DNA from: Atlantibacter sp032062175
Lineage (GTDB): Bacteria; Pseudomonadota; Gammaproteobacteria; Enterobacterales; Enterobacteriaceae
Reading direction: 5' to 3'
DNA: 64,000 nucleotides
Assembly (NCBI RefSeq): GCF_032062175.1
Contig: NZ_DAMBQK010000017.1
Coordinates: 33,208 to 97,207, forward strand
The position numbers and the translations under genes were made by a program. Below the pieces are notes generated by a model. The model saw only the letters and a list, made by a program, of their open reading frames with translations. It had not been told where the DNA came from and did no database searches. Shown here one piece after another: positions 17,437-26,162 of the stretch (position 1 is its first letter; every line of letters begins with the position of its first letter).

Positions 17437-19185
17437 ATGCGCAAAATAAATCAGTTGTCTTTTTACGACGAAACCCGGCTCGGCCAGTGGTTAATTATCC
17501 TTTCTATGCTGGCTTATTTTTATTATGGCAATGGGCCGGTTAATAACCTTAGCCTGGTTTTCTATCCCGGCATTGACGACCCTTTACTTCCCTGGTTTGA
17601 TTGTGGTTTGTTATTACTGCTTGCCCTGGTTTTATATATGGTGAGCGCTTATCGGCGTGACCAACGGTACCGTGTTAACGCCAACGATGAGCAGGACGCT
17701 AACTTTTTCAGCCACTGCGCGCTGATCATTCGTGGCATCATGGGCAAGACAGTTCCCCTGGTGATGGCCTCAACCATTGGCAAAAATGCGTACTACACGT
17801 ATCACAATTTTCACCCGCGCGTGGTCGCGGAAAAAGGGTTATGCATTGCATTCAATAAGCAGGAAAATATCGATGGTATTATCGCGCATGAATGCGCCCA
17901 TATAAAACAGAAAGATATTTTATTTATCACCTTCCCCCTTTACCTGTTTTACGCTTTTGCCGCACTCACAATATTTAATATCATTGCCATTCAACTCTAC
18001 TTCTGGTCACAATTTTTCACTGCCATGCCGACAATGACAGCGCAGGGCCAGAGCATTTTATATAATTTTGTTGTAATGATCCCGCGCGCACTGATCAACG
18101 TAGACGATGATATTTTTATTCTGATTGTGAATTTACTTATTATTCGGCACTTTATTCGCACTCGCGAATTGCTGACTGATGAAGTCGCGGCTCAGGAAGG
18201 ATATCGAAGCGCGCTGATCTCTCAACTTTCACTAAAGAAAGCAAGACGCCAAACGCTTTTTTCCTTTCATCCCCCCGTGGAAAAGCGCGTAAAAAATTTG
18301 ACGACGGCTGATATATGGCAACACATTGATAGTGGATTTATGGTGGCCATTTCCTGGGTTATCGCCAGAATATTTTCATGGATGACGGATGACATTACCT
18401 CACTTATCGATAATGTGATGCCGCACGTTGAGCAGGACATTAACAGTATCAGTGTCGATCAAATGTATGATTTACTTTTTGGTACTACGTTTATTCTGGT
18501 CGCTTTTATGGTTACCGCCCTGATGTCGTTTGTGTTTCTTAATCATATCAATCGTGTCGCGTCTACGCTTATCTACAATAACGCCTCAAGAACCCTCTTT
18601 TTGAAGCAAATACTTATCGCGCTGCTGTCCATTACCTTTGGATTGTTGCTGGCCTTTTTTACAGACTCACAATTTTTAAGAACCCTGTATAACAAAACAT
18701 ATATTCATGACTCGGCTGCGCTGATGCAGGCGGTGTCGGAGGCCATGATGTATTTCAGCCTAACGCTGGTATTAATTGCCGTTATGGTGCTGACGGGTTT
18801 TCTGTCCGCCTTTTTGTACGTAAAACGCCACTACCGTACCCGGACTGGGCGCGTTATTTACTTATCGGTACTCTGGACAGGTGTGGGTGCTGTCGTGCAA
18901 TGGGCCTACGGCATCCTCTTTATGGTAGGCGGAGATAATGACGTTATTCGTAAGCTCTATTTTTCCGTCACGGCACTGATCAACCCCGATTTTCATGACG
19001 CGGTAAAAAATGAATTTTTGCGCGCCGCACCCGGAGCCCAGTTGCTGTTTTGGGCCATTCTGCTGCTGTTGCTTTTTATAATCATGGCGGTGATGCGTTA
19101 CGTTCAGGCGCGCCCGATATCCGTCAAAACCCACCCCGATTATGCCTTGCAGGATAAAACCGCCATGCCAAATAAAGCGGCTTAA
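17437..19185 (+). CDS. Integral membrane M48-family zinc metalloprotease
   Basis: 582 residues. HECAH (151-155) is the HExxH zinc site, and E244 with D248 in ELLTDEVAAQ matches the ExxxD third-ligand motif of M48 (HtpX/Ste24-like) peptidases. Hydrophobic helices flank the domain: about 18-32, 55-72, 163-190, and at least five more between 340 and 560. It is twice the size of HtpX because of an extra C-terminal multi-helix membrane part. Visibly AT-richer than msrA and ytfL on either side, which suggests acquisition. It probably cleaves membrane or envelope proteins; the substrate is unknown. Confidence 0.85.
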   Translation: MRKINQLSFYDETRLGQWLIILSMLAYFYYGNGPVNNLSLVFYPGIDDPLLPWFDCGLLLLLALVLYMVSAYRRDQRYRVNANDEQDANFFSHCALIIRGIMGKTVPLVMASTIGKNAYYTYHNFHPRVVAEKGLCIAFNKQENIDGIIAHECAHIKQKDILFITFPLYLFYAFAALTIFNIIAIQLYFWSQFFTAMPTMTAQGQSILYNFVVMIPRALINVDDDIFILIVNLLIIRHFIRTRELLTDEVAAQEGYRSALISQLSLKKARRQTLFSFHPPVEKRVKNLTTADIWQHIDSGFMVAISWVIARIFSWMTDDITSLIDNVMPHVEQDINSISVDQMYDLLFGTTFILVAFMVTALMSFVFLNHINRVASTLIYNNASRTLFLKQILIALLSITFGLLLAFFTDSQFLRTLYNKTYIHDSAALMQAVSEAMMYFSLTLVLIAVMVLTGFLSAFLYVKRHYRTRTGRVIYLSVLWTGVGAVVQWAYGILFMVGGDNDVIRKLYFSVTALINPDFHDAVKNEFLRAAPGAQLLFWAILLLLLFIIMAVMRYVQARPISVKTHPDYALQDKTAMPNKAA

Positions 19186-19232
19186 CCCTTCGATTATTAA
19201 GGCAAAACCGCTTCCACTGGCAGCCCAGTTGC

Positions 19233-19355
19233 GGCTGCTGCTATACTAGGCGGTGAAATTCCGGCCTCGCTCCAGGGTGAGACCGGAATTTATCATGTTA
19301 TTTTCAATGGATTTTTCACTTCCCTTTCGAGGATCCGGCTCAGGCTGGATAAACT
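19233..19355 (+). promoter_or_regulatory. ytfL upstream region with TATACT box and long leader hairpin
   Basis: A TATACT (about 19241-19246) is a likely -10. Immediately after it lies a long stem: AAATTCCGG (19255-19263) pairs with CCGGAATTT, and inside it CTCGC pairs with GTGAG (one G-T wobble) around a TCCAGG loop. A transcript starting after the -10 would fold this hairpin at its 5' end. No clear -35 is seen. Confidence 0.45.
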
Positions 19356-20687
19356 ATGTTAAACAGTATTTTATTAATACTTTGTCTCATCGGCGTCAGT
19401 GCGTTTTTCTCGCTTTCTGAGATCTCGCTTGCCGCCTCCCGCAAGATAAAACTTAAACTGATGGCCGATGAAGGCAACATCAACGCCATGCGCGTGTTGA
19501 AGATGCAGGAAAACCCAGGCATGTTCTTCACCGTGGTGCAGATTGGCCTTAATGCGGTGGCGATCCTTGGCGGTATTGTCGGCGATGCGGCGTTTTCACC
19601 GGCCTTTCACAAAATATTTGACGGCTTAGTGTCCCCTGAAATGGCGGAGCAACTGAGCTTTATTATGTCGTTCTCGCTGGTCACCGGCGCGTTTATTTTA
19701 ATCGCCGACCTGACGCCGAAACGCATCGGTATGATTGCGCCTGAAGTGATTGCTTTGCGTATCATCAACCCGATGCGCTTCTGTCTGTTTGTGTTCCGCC
19801 CGCTGGTGTGGTTCTTTAACGGCCTTGCCAACGTGATTTTCCGCATTTTCAAATTGCCGATGGTGCGCAAAGACGATATTACCTCTGATGATATTTACGC
19901 CGTGGTAGAAGCCGGGGCGCTGGCCGGGGTGCTGCGTAAACAGGAACATGAGCTGATTGAAAACGTGTTTGAGCTGGAATCGCGCACCGTGCCGTCGTCG
20001 ATGACCTCGCGTGAAAACATCGTCTGGTTCGATCTGCATGAAGATGAGCAGAGCCTTAAGAGCAAAATCGCCGAACATCCCCATTCCAAATTCCTGGTGT
20101 GTAATGACGATATCGACCATATCGTCGGCTATGTTGATTCCAAAGAACTGCTGAACCGGGTGCTGGGCAACCAGAGCCTGGCGCTGAACAGCGGCGTGCA
20201 AATCCGCAATACACTGATTGTTCCTGACACGTTGACCCTTTCTGAAGCGCTGGAAAGCTTTAAAACCGCCGGGGAAGATTTTGCGGTGATCATGAACGAA
20301 TACGCGTTGGTAGTAGGCCTTATCACGCTGAACGACGTGATGACCACGCTGATGGGCGATTTAGTCGGCCAGGGGCTGGAAGAGCAAATTGTCGCGCGTG
20401 ACGAGAACTCGTGGCTGATTGACGGCGGGACGCCGATTGATGACGTGATGCGCGTGCTGGATATTGATGAGTTCCCGCAGTCCGGCAATTACGAGACCAT
20501 CGGCGGCTTTATGATGTTTATGCTGCGTAAAATCCCGAAACGCACCGACTCGGTGAAGTTCTCCGGCTATAAGTTCGAGGTGGTCGATATTGATAACTAC
20601 CGCATCGACCAACTGCTGGTGACGCGCATTGATAACAAGCCTACCGTGCTGGTTCCCCGCAAGCCGGAAGAAACCCCTGCTTCCTGA
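19356..20687 (+). CDS. ytfL: YtfL/PaeA, CNNM-CBS-CorC family membrane protein
   Basis: 443 residues. N-terminal CNNM/DUF21 transmembrane domain (about 1-190; motif SEISLAASRKIKL and helices after it), then a CBS pair (about 210-335) and a CorC_HlyC domain (about 350-430). Nearly collinear with E. coli YtfL, reported in recent work as a polyamine (putrescine/cadaverine) exporter named PaeA. The start follows a weak ribosome binding site. The last dozen residues differ from the E. coli tail and are shorter. Confidence 0.94.
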   Translation: MLNSILLILCLIGVSAFFSLSEISLAASRKIKLKLMADEGNINAMRVLKMQENPGMFFTVVQIGLNAVAILGGIVGDAAFSPAFHKIFDGLVSPEMAEQLSFIMSFSLVTGAFILIADLTPKRIGMIAPEVIALRIINPMRFCLFVFRPLVWFFNGLANVIFRIFKLPMVRKDDITSDDIYAVVEAGALAGVLRKQEHELIENVFELESRTVPSSMTSRENIVWFDLHEDEQSLKSKIAEHPHSKFLVCNDDIDHIVGYVDSKELLNRVLGNQSLALNSGVQIRNTLIVPDTLTLSEALESFKTAGEDFAVIMNEYALVVGLITLNDVMTTLMGDLVGQGLEEQIVARDENSWLIDGGTPIDDVMRVLDIDEFPQSGNYETIGGFMMFMLRKIPKRTDSVKFSGYKFEVVDIDNYRIDQLLVTRIDNKPTVLVPRKPEETPAS

Positions 20688-20701
20688 CCTTCAGAAACAC
20701 T

Positions 20702-20724
20702 AACGGCCCCATCGGGGCCGTTTG
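20702..20724 (+). terminator. Hairpin terminator after ytfL
   Basis: AACGGCCCC-AT-CGGGGCCGTT followed by TTTGATT; the T-run is short. Its mirror symmetry could also serve ytfK arriving from the other strand. Confidence 0.65.
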
Positions 20725-20762
20725 ATTACTGCACAGGTAATACTCACGTACGACTTAAAGGG

Positions 20763-20969
20763 TTAAGCCATCTCAGTCTGGAGACGCATAACCTGACGGT
20801 TCACTTCGGACATCACAGAGAAATGCTGCTTGTCCTTCACTTTCGGGACAAGGATCTTGCCCTTATCAAACTCGAAAGCGCCTACATCCTTGATATATAA
20901 CCGTCCACGGAACAGGATCTTCACGTATTTAGCCACCTGAAGGGGGTTATAACGTTGGAATATTTTCAC
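20763..20969 (-). CDS. ytfK: YtfK, stringent-response modulator
   Basis: 68 residues, almost identical to E. coli YtfK (MKIFQRYNPLQVAKYVKILF at the start, VMRLQTEMA at the end). In E. coli it binds SpoT and tilts it towards (p)ppGpp synthesis under phosphate or fatty-acid limitation. It lies tail to tail with ytfL. A TATAGT on the minus strand near 21059-21054 may be its -10. Confidence 0.95.
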   Translation of the reverse strand: MKIFQRYNPLQVAKYVKILFRGRLYIKDVGAFEFDKGKILVPKVKDKQHFSVMSEVNRQVMRLQTEMA

Positions 20970-21304
20970 TTTTTTCTACTCCTGCTTAGTGTTACGCCCC
21001 GGCGGTTCCACAATCGGACCGTCATGGATAAGGCGCAAATTTTGTTGCCAAATGACTATAGACCAGATTGGTCAGGTGACACAGTGTGATTAAGTTTATT
21101 TACCGTTTTATTACACTTTTTAAGAGTTTTCTTTTCAGTTGCTCATAAAAGGCAGTATAAAGCGCGATTTTCTTCAGGATATGTGCGTCCGCCCGCAAAC
21201 TGGCATCAAGGTTGCGGGTAAATGCGGGATTTAGCACATATGCTTAAAATGTCGGGACCAGGTGGTCCGATCACCTGCTTACAACAACAATATGGAGTCA
21301 ATCT
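20970..21304. promoter_or_regulatory. ytfK-ytfJ divergent intergenic region
   Basis: 335 bp without a gene. It must hold both promoters. A two-tier inverted repeat lies upstream of ytfJ: ATATGTGC (21179-21186) pairs with GCACATAT (21234-21241), and inside it CCCGCAA pairs with TTGCGGG. This could be a structured leader or an old element. Nothing else is recognised. Confidence 0.4.
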
Positions 21305-21862
21305 ATGACCCTTCGCAAAGCCGTGACGCTCGCGACACTGCTGCTGCCATTAATGGCATCGGCACATAATTTTCAGGATAATCAACGCGTCCCGCCGGTC
21401 GGCGTATCTGACCGTGGCGAATTGATTCTTACTAACGATAAGTTTAGCTACAAAAACTGGAACAGCGCGCAGTTAAGTGGAAAAGTGCGAGTGGTGCAGC
21501 ATATTGCCGGACGCACCTCCGCCAAAGAAAAAAACGCCGGGCTGATTGAAGCCATCAAAAACGCCAAACTGCCTCATGACACCTATCAAACCACCACCAT
21601 TGTAAATACTGACGATGCCATCCCCGGTAGCGCGATGTTTGTGCGCAGCAGCCTGGAGGACAACAAAAAGCTGTATCCGTGGTCGCAGTTCATTGTTGAT
21701 AGCGATGGTGTGGTCGCCAAATCCTGGGCGCTGGAGCCAGAAAGTTCAGCGGTAGTGGTGCTGGATAAACAGGGACGTGTGCAGTTCGCTAAAGACGGCG
21801 GGCTGACCCAGCAGGAAGTGCAGCAGGTAATGAGCCTGCTGCAACAGTTGCTTAGTAAATAG
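21305..21862 (+). CDS. ytfJ: YtfJ, periplasmic thioredoxin-fold family protein
   Basis: 185 residues with a clear signal peptide (LLPLMASA|HN). The body matches YtfJ (NQRVPPVGVSDRGELIL ... GKVRVVQHIAGRTSAKEKNAGL), a family with a thioredoxin-like fold but no CxxC pair. Function is unassigned. RBS is AATATGGAGTCAATCT before the ATG. The 3' end overlaps the 3' end of cysQ by 11 bp on opposite strands. Confidence 0.93.
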   Translation: MTLRKAVTLATLLLPLMASAHNFQDNQRVPPVGVSDRGELILTNDKFSYKNWNSAQLSGKVRVVQHIAGRTSAKEKNAGLIEAIKNAKLPHDTYQTTTIVNTDDAIPGSAMFVRSSLEDNKKLYPWSQFIVDSDGVVAKSWALEPESSAVVVLDKQGRVQFAKDGGLTQQEVQQVMSLLQQLLSK

Positions 21863-22592
21863 AAACTCTGAAGCCGGGGTTCAGGAACGACTCGCGCGGG
21901 GTGTAATCCAGCGTGACGCCTTTCCAGTCGTGAACGTGCGCCCCGGCCGCCACCGCCACCGCATGCCCCGCAGCGGTATCCCAGATGCAGGTCGGCCCGA
22001 AACGCGGATAAAGCTGCGCCTGCCCTTCCGCCACCAGGCAGAATTTGAGCGATGAACCGATGGACGTGGTTTGGTGCTCGCCCAATTGCTGCAAATACTC
22101 TTTCAGTTCATCATCGGTATGCGAACGGCTGATCACCACCAGCGGCGGCCTGGCGTCGCGCACGTGGATTTGATTGCGAATATCGCACTCCTCTTTCCAC
22201 GCTTTACCTTCGGCGGCGCTGTACATCACCTTCATCACCGGCGCGTACACCACGCCCAATACCGGCTTCCCGTTTTCGATCAAGGCGATATTGACGGTAA
22301 ACTCGCCGTTGCGCTTCAGGAACTCTTTGGTGCCGTCCAGCGGGTCCACCAGCCAGTAACGCTGCCAGTGCTGACGAATTTCCCACGCGGGCGGATCTTC
22401 TTCAGACAATACCGGAATATCCGGCGTCAGCGTATTCAGTCCTGCAACGATAATTTTATGGGCGGCAATGTCTGCCGCCGTGACCGGGGAATCGTCAATT
22501 TTATGGGTTGCGTCAATCGGTTTTTCGCCCTGATAGACCTGCATAATGGCGTTTCCCGCCTCGCGCGCCAACTGGCATACCTGTTCTAACAT
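21852..22592 (-). CDS. cysQ: 3'(2'),5'-bisphosphate nucleotidase CysQ
   Basis: 246 residues of the inositol monophosphatase superfamily. SEEDPPAWEIRQ and DPLDGTKEFLKRNGEF are the two metal-binding signatures; WDTAAGHAVA is the third. It dephosphorylates PAP (3'-phosphoadenosine 5'-phosphate) made during sulfate assimilation and so protects PAP-sensitive enzymes. Divergent from cpdB with a 215-bp shared upstream region. Confidence 0.97.
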   Translation of the reverse strand: MLEQVCQLAREAGNAIMQVYQGEKPIDATHKIDDSPVTAADIAAHKIIVAGLNTLTPDIPVLSEEDPPAWEIRQHWQRYWLVDPLDGTKEFLKRNGEFTVNIALIENGKPVLGVVYAPVMKVMYSAAEGKAWKEECDIRNQIHVRDARPPLVVISRSHTDDELKEYLQQLGEHQTTSIGSSLKFCLVAEGQAQLYPRFGPTCIWDTAAGHAVAVAAGAHVHDWKGVTLDYTPRESFLNPGFRVSIY

Positions 22593-22807
22593 CTTCCACC
22601 TCGTTGTGAGCGACAGGCATATTCTGCCGCTGATTAACCCTTTGTTTTACCTGATGACTTTTTATATAGCATTGCGTCTGATTCCGCCATCTGTGATAGA
22701 GCCTGGATTTCCTTACATCAATCTATGGCAGGATTCACATTTCTGTAAGCAACAGCCTATACATACATATCTTTTTGCAACAGAGATCTTAAAAAGGGAC
22801 CTTGATG

Positions 22808-24754
22808 ATGATTAAGTTTAGCGCAACGCTCCTGGCGACGCTTGTGACGGCCAACGTCTATGCGGCAACGGTCGATTTAAGAATTCTCGAAACCACTGAT
22901 TTACATAGCAACATGATGGATTTCGATTATTACAAAGATACCCCGACGGAAAAATTCGGCCTGGTGCGTACCGCCTCGCTGATTAACACCGCCCGTGGCG
23001 AAGCGACCAACAGCGTGCTGGTGGATAACGGCGATCTGATTCAGGGCAGCCCGCTGGGCGATTACATGGCGGCGAAGGGGTTAAAACAGGGCGATGTGCA
23101 CCCGGTCTTCGCGGCGATGAATACTCTGGATTACGCTGTCGGCAACCTCGGCAACCACGAATTCAACTACGGCCTCGATTACCTGCACAACGCGCTGGCG
23201 GGGGCGAACTACCCCTACGTTAACGCCAACGTTATCGACGCCAAAACCAATAAGCCGCTGTTTACGCCGTATTTGATTCAACCCACCGAGGTGAAAGATC
23301 GCGAGGGCAAAACCCATTCCCTGAAAATTGGCTATATCGGTTTTGTGCCACCGCAGATTATGACCTGGGATAAAGCTAACCTGAGCGGCAAGGTCACCGT
23401 TACCGATATCACCGAAACCGCCCGCCGTTATATCCCGGAAATGCGTACCAAAGGGGCCGATCTGGTAGTGGTCGTGGCGCATTCGGGCCTTTCCACTGAA
23501 CCTTACAAAGCGCTGGCAGAAAACTCGGTGTACTACTTAACCGACGTGCCCGGCGTAGATGCCATCCTGTTTGGTCACGCTCACGCGGTATTCCCCGGTA
23601 AAGATTTTGCCGCCATCAAAGGGGCAGATAGTGAGAAAGGCACCCTGAACGGTATTCCTGCGGTGATGCCCGGCATGTGGGGGGATCACCTGGGCGTAGT
23701 GGACATGGTGCTGAATAACGATGCCGGCAAATGGCAGGTCAATGAGGCGAAAGCCCAGGCGCGGCCCATTTACGACGCCGCAGCGAAAAAATCCCTGGCG
23801 GCGGAAGACGCCAACCTGGTGAAAGTGCTGAAGCCTTCCCACGACGCCACGCGCGATTTCGTCAGCCAGCCAATCGGCAAATCCGCCGATAATCTCTACA
23901 GCTACCTGGCGCTGGTGCAGGACGATCCGACCGTTCAGGTGGTGAATAACGCCCAGCGCGCCTATGTTGAGCACTTTATTCAGGGCGATCCGGATCTGGC
24001 GTCGCTGCCGGTGCTTTCTGCCGCCGCGCCGTTCAAAGTGGGCGGGCGTAAAAACGATCCAGCGAGCTATGTGGAAGTGGAAAAAGGCCAGCTCACCTTC
24101 CGTAACGCCGCCGACCTCTATCTTTACCCGAATACGCTGGTGGTGGTGAAAGCCAGCGGTAAAGAGGTCAAAGAGTGGCTGGAATGCTCCGCCGGGCAGT
24201 TTAACCAGATCGATGTGAATAACAGCCAGCCCCAGAGCCTGATTAACTGGGATGGCTTCCGCACCTATAACTTCGATGTGATCGACGGGGTGAATTACCA
24301 GATTGATGTCACCCAGCCCGCGAAATACGACGGCGAATGCCAGGTGGTAAATCCTCACGCTGAACGGATTAAGGGACTGACCTTTAATGGCAAGCCTGTC
24401 GACCCGAACGCGATTTTCCTGGTAGCAACGAACAACTATCGCGCATACGGCGCTAAGTTTGCCGGTACGGGCGACGATCATATTGCCTTCGCTTCACCGG
24501 ATGAGAACCGTTCGGTGCTGGCCGCCTGGATTGGCGCGCAGACTAAACAGGCCGGAGAAATTCATCCGGCGGCGGATAACAACTGGCGTCTGGCGCCGAT
24601 CCACAGCGATAAGCCGCTGGATATCCGCTTCGAAACCTCGCCGGGCGAAAAAGCCGCCGCGTTTATTCAGCAAAAAGCGCAATATCCGATGAAAAACGTC
24701 GGTAATGATGAAATTGGCTTTGCGCTGTATCAGCTCGATCTGAACGCCCGTTAA
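22808..24754 (+). CDS. cpdB: Periplasmic 2',3'-cyclic-nucleotide 2'-phosphodiesterase/3'-nucleotidase
   Basis: 648 residues from the third of three consecutive possible starts (TTG 22802, ATG 22805, ATG 22808); the last matches the E. coli MIKFSATLLA start and stands 8-9 bases after AAGGGA. Signal peptide to NVYA|AT. Metallophosphatase motifs ETTDLHSN, DNGDLIQGSP, GNLGNHEFN, AHSGLS and GHAHAVFPG follow in order. The C-terminal 5'-nucleotidase domain contains NWDGFRTYNFDVIDG. It degrades cyclic and 3'-nucleotides in the periplasm for salvage. Its stop overlaps that of ytfH (shared TTAA). Confidence 0.97.
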   Translation: MIKFSATLLATLVTANVYAATVDLRILETTDLHSNMMDFDYYKDTPTEKFGLVRTASLINTARGEATNSVLVDNGDLIQGSPLGDYMAAKGLKQGDVHPVFAAMNTLDYAVGNLGNHEFNYGLDYLHNALAGANYPYVNANVIDAKTNKPLFTPYLIQPTEVKDREGKTHSLKIGYIGFVPPQIMTWDKANLSGKVTVTDITETARRYIPEMRTKGADLVVVVAHSGLSTEPYKALAENSVYYLTDVPGVDAILFGHAHAVFPGKDFAAIKGADSEKGTLNGIPAVMPGMWGDHLGVVDMVLNNDAGKWQVNEAKAQARPIYDAAAKKSLAAEDANLVKVLKPSHDATRDFVSQPIGKSADNLYSYLALVQDDPTVQVVNNAQRAYVEHFIQGDPDLASLPVLSAAAPFKVGGRKNDPASYVEVEKGQLTFRNAADLYLYPNTLVVVKASGKEVKEWLECSAGQFNQIDVNNSQPQSLINWDGFRTYNFDVIDGVNYQIDVTQPAKYDGECQVVNPHAERIKGLTFNGKPVDPNAIFLVATNNYRAYGAKFAGTGDDHIAFASPDENRSVLAAWIGAQTKQAGEIHPAADNNWRLAPIHSDKPLDIRFETSPGEKAAAFIQQKAQYPMKNVGNDEIGFALYQLDLNAR

Positions 24755-25143
24755 GCCGCGCTGGCGTCTCGTTCCTGACGGGACGCCATCACCTGCGGTA
24801 AATTCATTTCAATCCAGTCGGCCAACGCCGCGACTTTCTCGCTCACGTCTTCGCCCAGCGGCGTCAGGCTGTATTCCACATGGGGCGGCACGACCGGGTA
24901 AGCAACCCGGTTGACAAAGCCGTCCTGTTCCAGCCATTGCAGGGTCTGGGCCAGCATTTTTTCGCTGACGCCACCCATTTTGCGCCGCAGATCGCTAAAC
25001 CGGTGGGTGCCATCCCGCAGCGCCACCAGGATCAGTACACCCCAGCGGCTGGTGACGTGCTTTAACACGTCCCTGGACGGGCATTGCTCCGCAAACAGAT
25101 TACCGTCGCGTAACTGTTGAGTCAGGGTATTCGCAGCCGTCAT
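24751..25143 (-). CDS. ytfH: YtfH, HxlR-family transcriptional regulator
   Basis: 130 residues with a winged helix: HVTSRWGVLILVALRDG, FSDLRRKMGGVSEKMLAQTLQWLEQDGFVNR, VEYSLTPLGE. C21 in AEQCPSRDVL sits where redox- and quinone-sensing HxlR proteins (QorR, YodB) keep a regulatory cysteine. Divergent from qorB, which it most likely represses in the absence of quinone or electrophile stress; that part is inference from the family. Confidence 0.93.
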   Translation of the reverse strand: MTAANTLTQQLRDGNLFAEQCPSRDVLKHVTSRWGVLILVALRDGTHRFSDLRRKMGGVSEKMLAQTLQWLEQDGFVNRVAYPVVPPHVEYSLTPLGEDVSEKVAALADWIEMNLPQVMASRQERDASAA

Positions 25144-25148
25144 TTTGA

Positions 25149-25190
25149 TACTTACCTTTTTGTGCGTACTTACTAAAAGTTAGTTAGGGT
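25149..25190. promoter_or_regulatory. Candidate HxlR operator between ytfH and qorB
   Basis: TACTTAC occurs at 25149-25155 and again at 25167-25173, followed by AAAAGTTAGTTAG; the second copy forms an imperfect dyad with GTTAGT. HxlR dimers bind such short AT-rich dyads in divergent promoters. Suggestive only. Confidence 0.4.
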
Positions 25191-25232
25191 GATAGTGTGC
25201 CACAACACTCACCAAATACGAAGGAGTCCCTC

Positions 25233-26081
25233 ATGATTGCCATCACGGGCGCAACCGGTCATTTAGGCCAACTGGTCGTTAACCAACTGCTGGAAACCCA
25301 TAACGCACAGGACCTTGTGGCGATTGTGCGTAATCCAGCTAAAGCACAGGCGCTGGCGGATAAAGGCGTTCAGGTTCGTGAAGCGGATTACGGCAACCCA
25401 ACGGCGCTGGCATCGGCGCTACGGGGCGTGGAAAAACTGCTGCTGATTTCATCCAGCGAAGTGGGCCAACGTGCCGTCCAGCATCGCAATATTATCGATG
25501 CGGCGAAATCCGCTGGCGTACAGCTGATCGCCTACACCAGCCTGCTGCGCGCGGATACTTCGCCGCTCGGGCTGCACGTGGAGCACGTGGATACTGAAAA
25601 CTATCTGGCGCAATCTGGCGTACCTTACGTACTGCTGCGTAACGGCTGGTACAGCGAAAACTATCTGGCGAGCGTACCCGCGGCGCTGGAGCACGGCGCG
25701 TTTATCGGCAGCGCTGGCGAGGGCAAAATCGCCTCCGCCTCCCGGGAAGATTATGCCGAGGCCGCCGCGAAAGTGCTGAGCCTCGATAATCAGGCAGGGA
25801 AAGTGTATGAACTGGCGGGCGACAGCGCCTGGACGCTGGCGGAGCTGACGGAAAAAATTTCCGCGCTGACCGGTAAAACCGTGGCATATCACAACCTCAG
25901 CGAAGCGGATTTCGCCGCCGCGTTGCAGGGCGCGGGTCTACCTGAAGGGTTTGCCAAACTGCTGGCGGACTCCGACATCGGCGCATCTAAAGGCGGACTG
26001 TTTGATGACAGCCGCCAGTTGAGCCGCCTGATTGGCCGCCCGACCACCTCTATTGATGACAGCCTGAAAGCCATCCTGTAA
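25233..26081 (+). CDS. qorB: NAD(P)H:quinone oxidoreductase 2 (SDR family)
   Basis: 282 residues from the ATG after AAGGAGTCCCTC; the longer frame from 25197 has no binding site. TGATGHLGQLV is the NADP-binding glycine motif of atypical short-chain dehydrogenases, and LLLISSSEVGQR, RNGWYSENYL and YELAGDSAWTL match E. coli QorB (YtfG). It reduces quinones using NADPH. A few residues shorter at the C-terminus than the E. coli protein. Confidence 0.95.
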   Translation: MIAITGATGHLGQLVVNQLLETHNAQDLVAIVRNPAKAQALADKGVQVREADYGNPTALASALRGVEKLLLISSSEVGQRAVQHRNIIDAAKSAGVQLIAYTSLLRADTSPLGLHVEHVDTENYLAQSGVPYVLLRNGWYSENYLASVPAALEHGAFIGSAGEGKIASASREDYAEAAAKVLSLDNQAGKVYELAGDSAWTLAELTEKISALTGKTVAYHNLSEADFAAALQGAGLPEGFAKLLADSDIGASKGGLFDDSRQLSRLIGRPTTSIDDSLKAIL

Positions 26082-26162
26082 TTGTTAATTAGCGGTTAAT
26101 TTTCGTAGCCATGCCACGGCTCATCCCTATAATGAACAAGAAGCAGTCTAAGGGGGTGAGTT

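Noticed and set aside
23537..24481. 314-codon frame antisense to cpdB
   Set aside because: Composition is a mirror of cpdB codons; no start signal or family.
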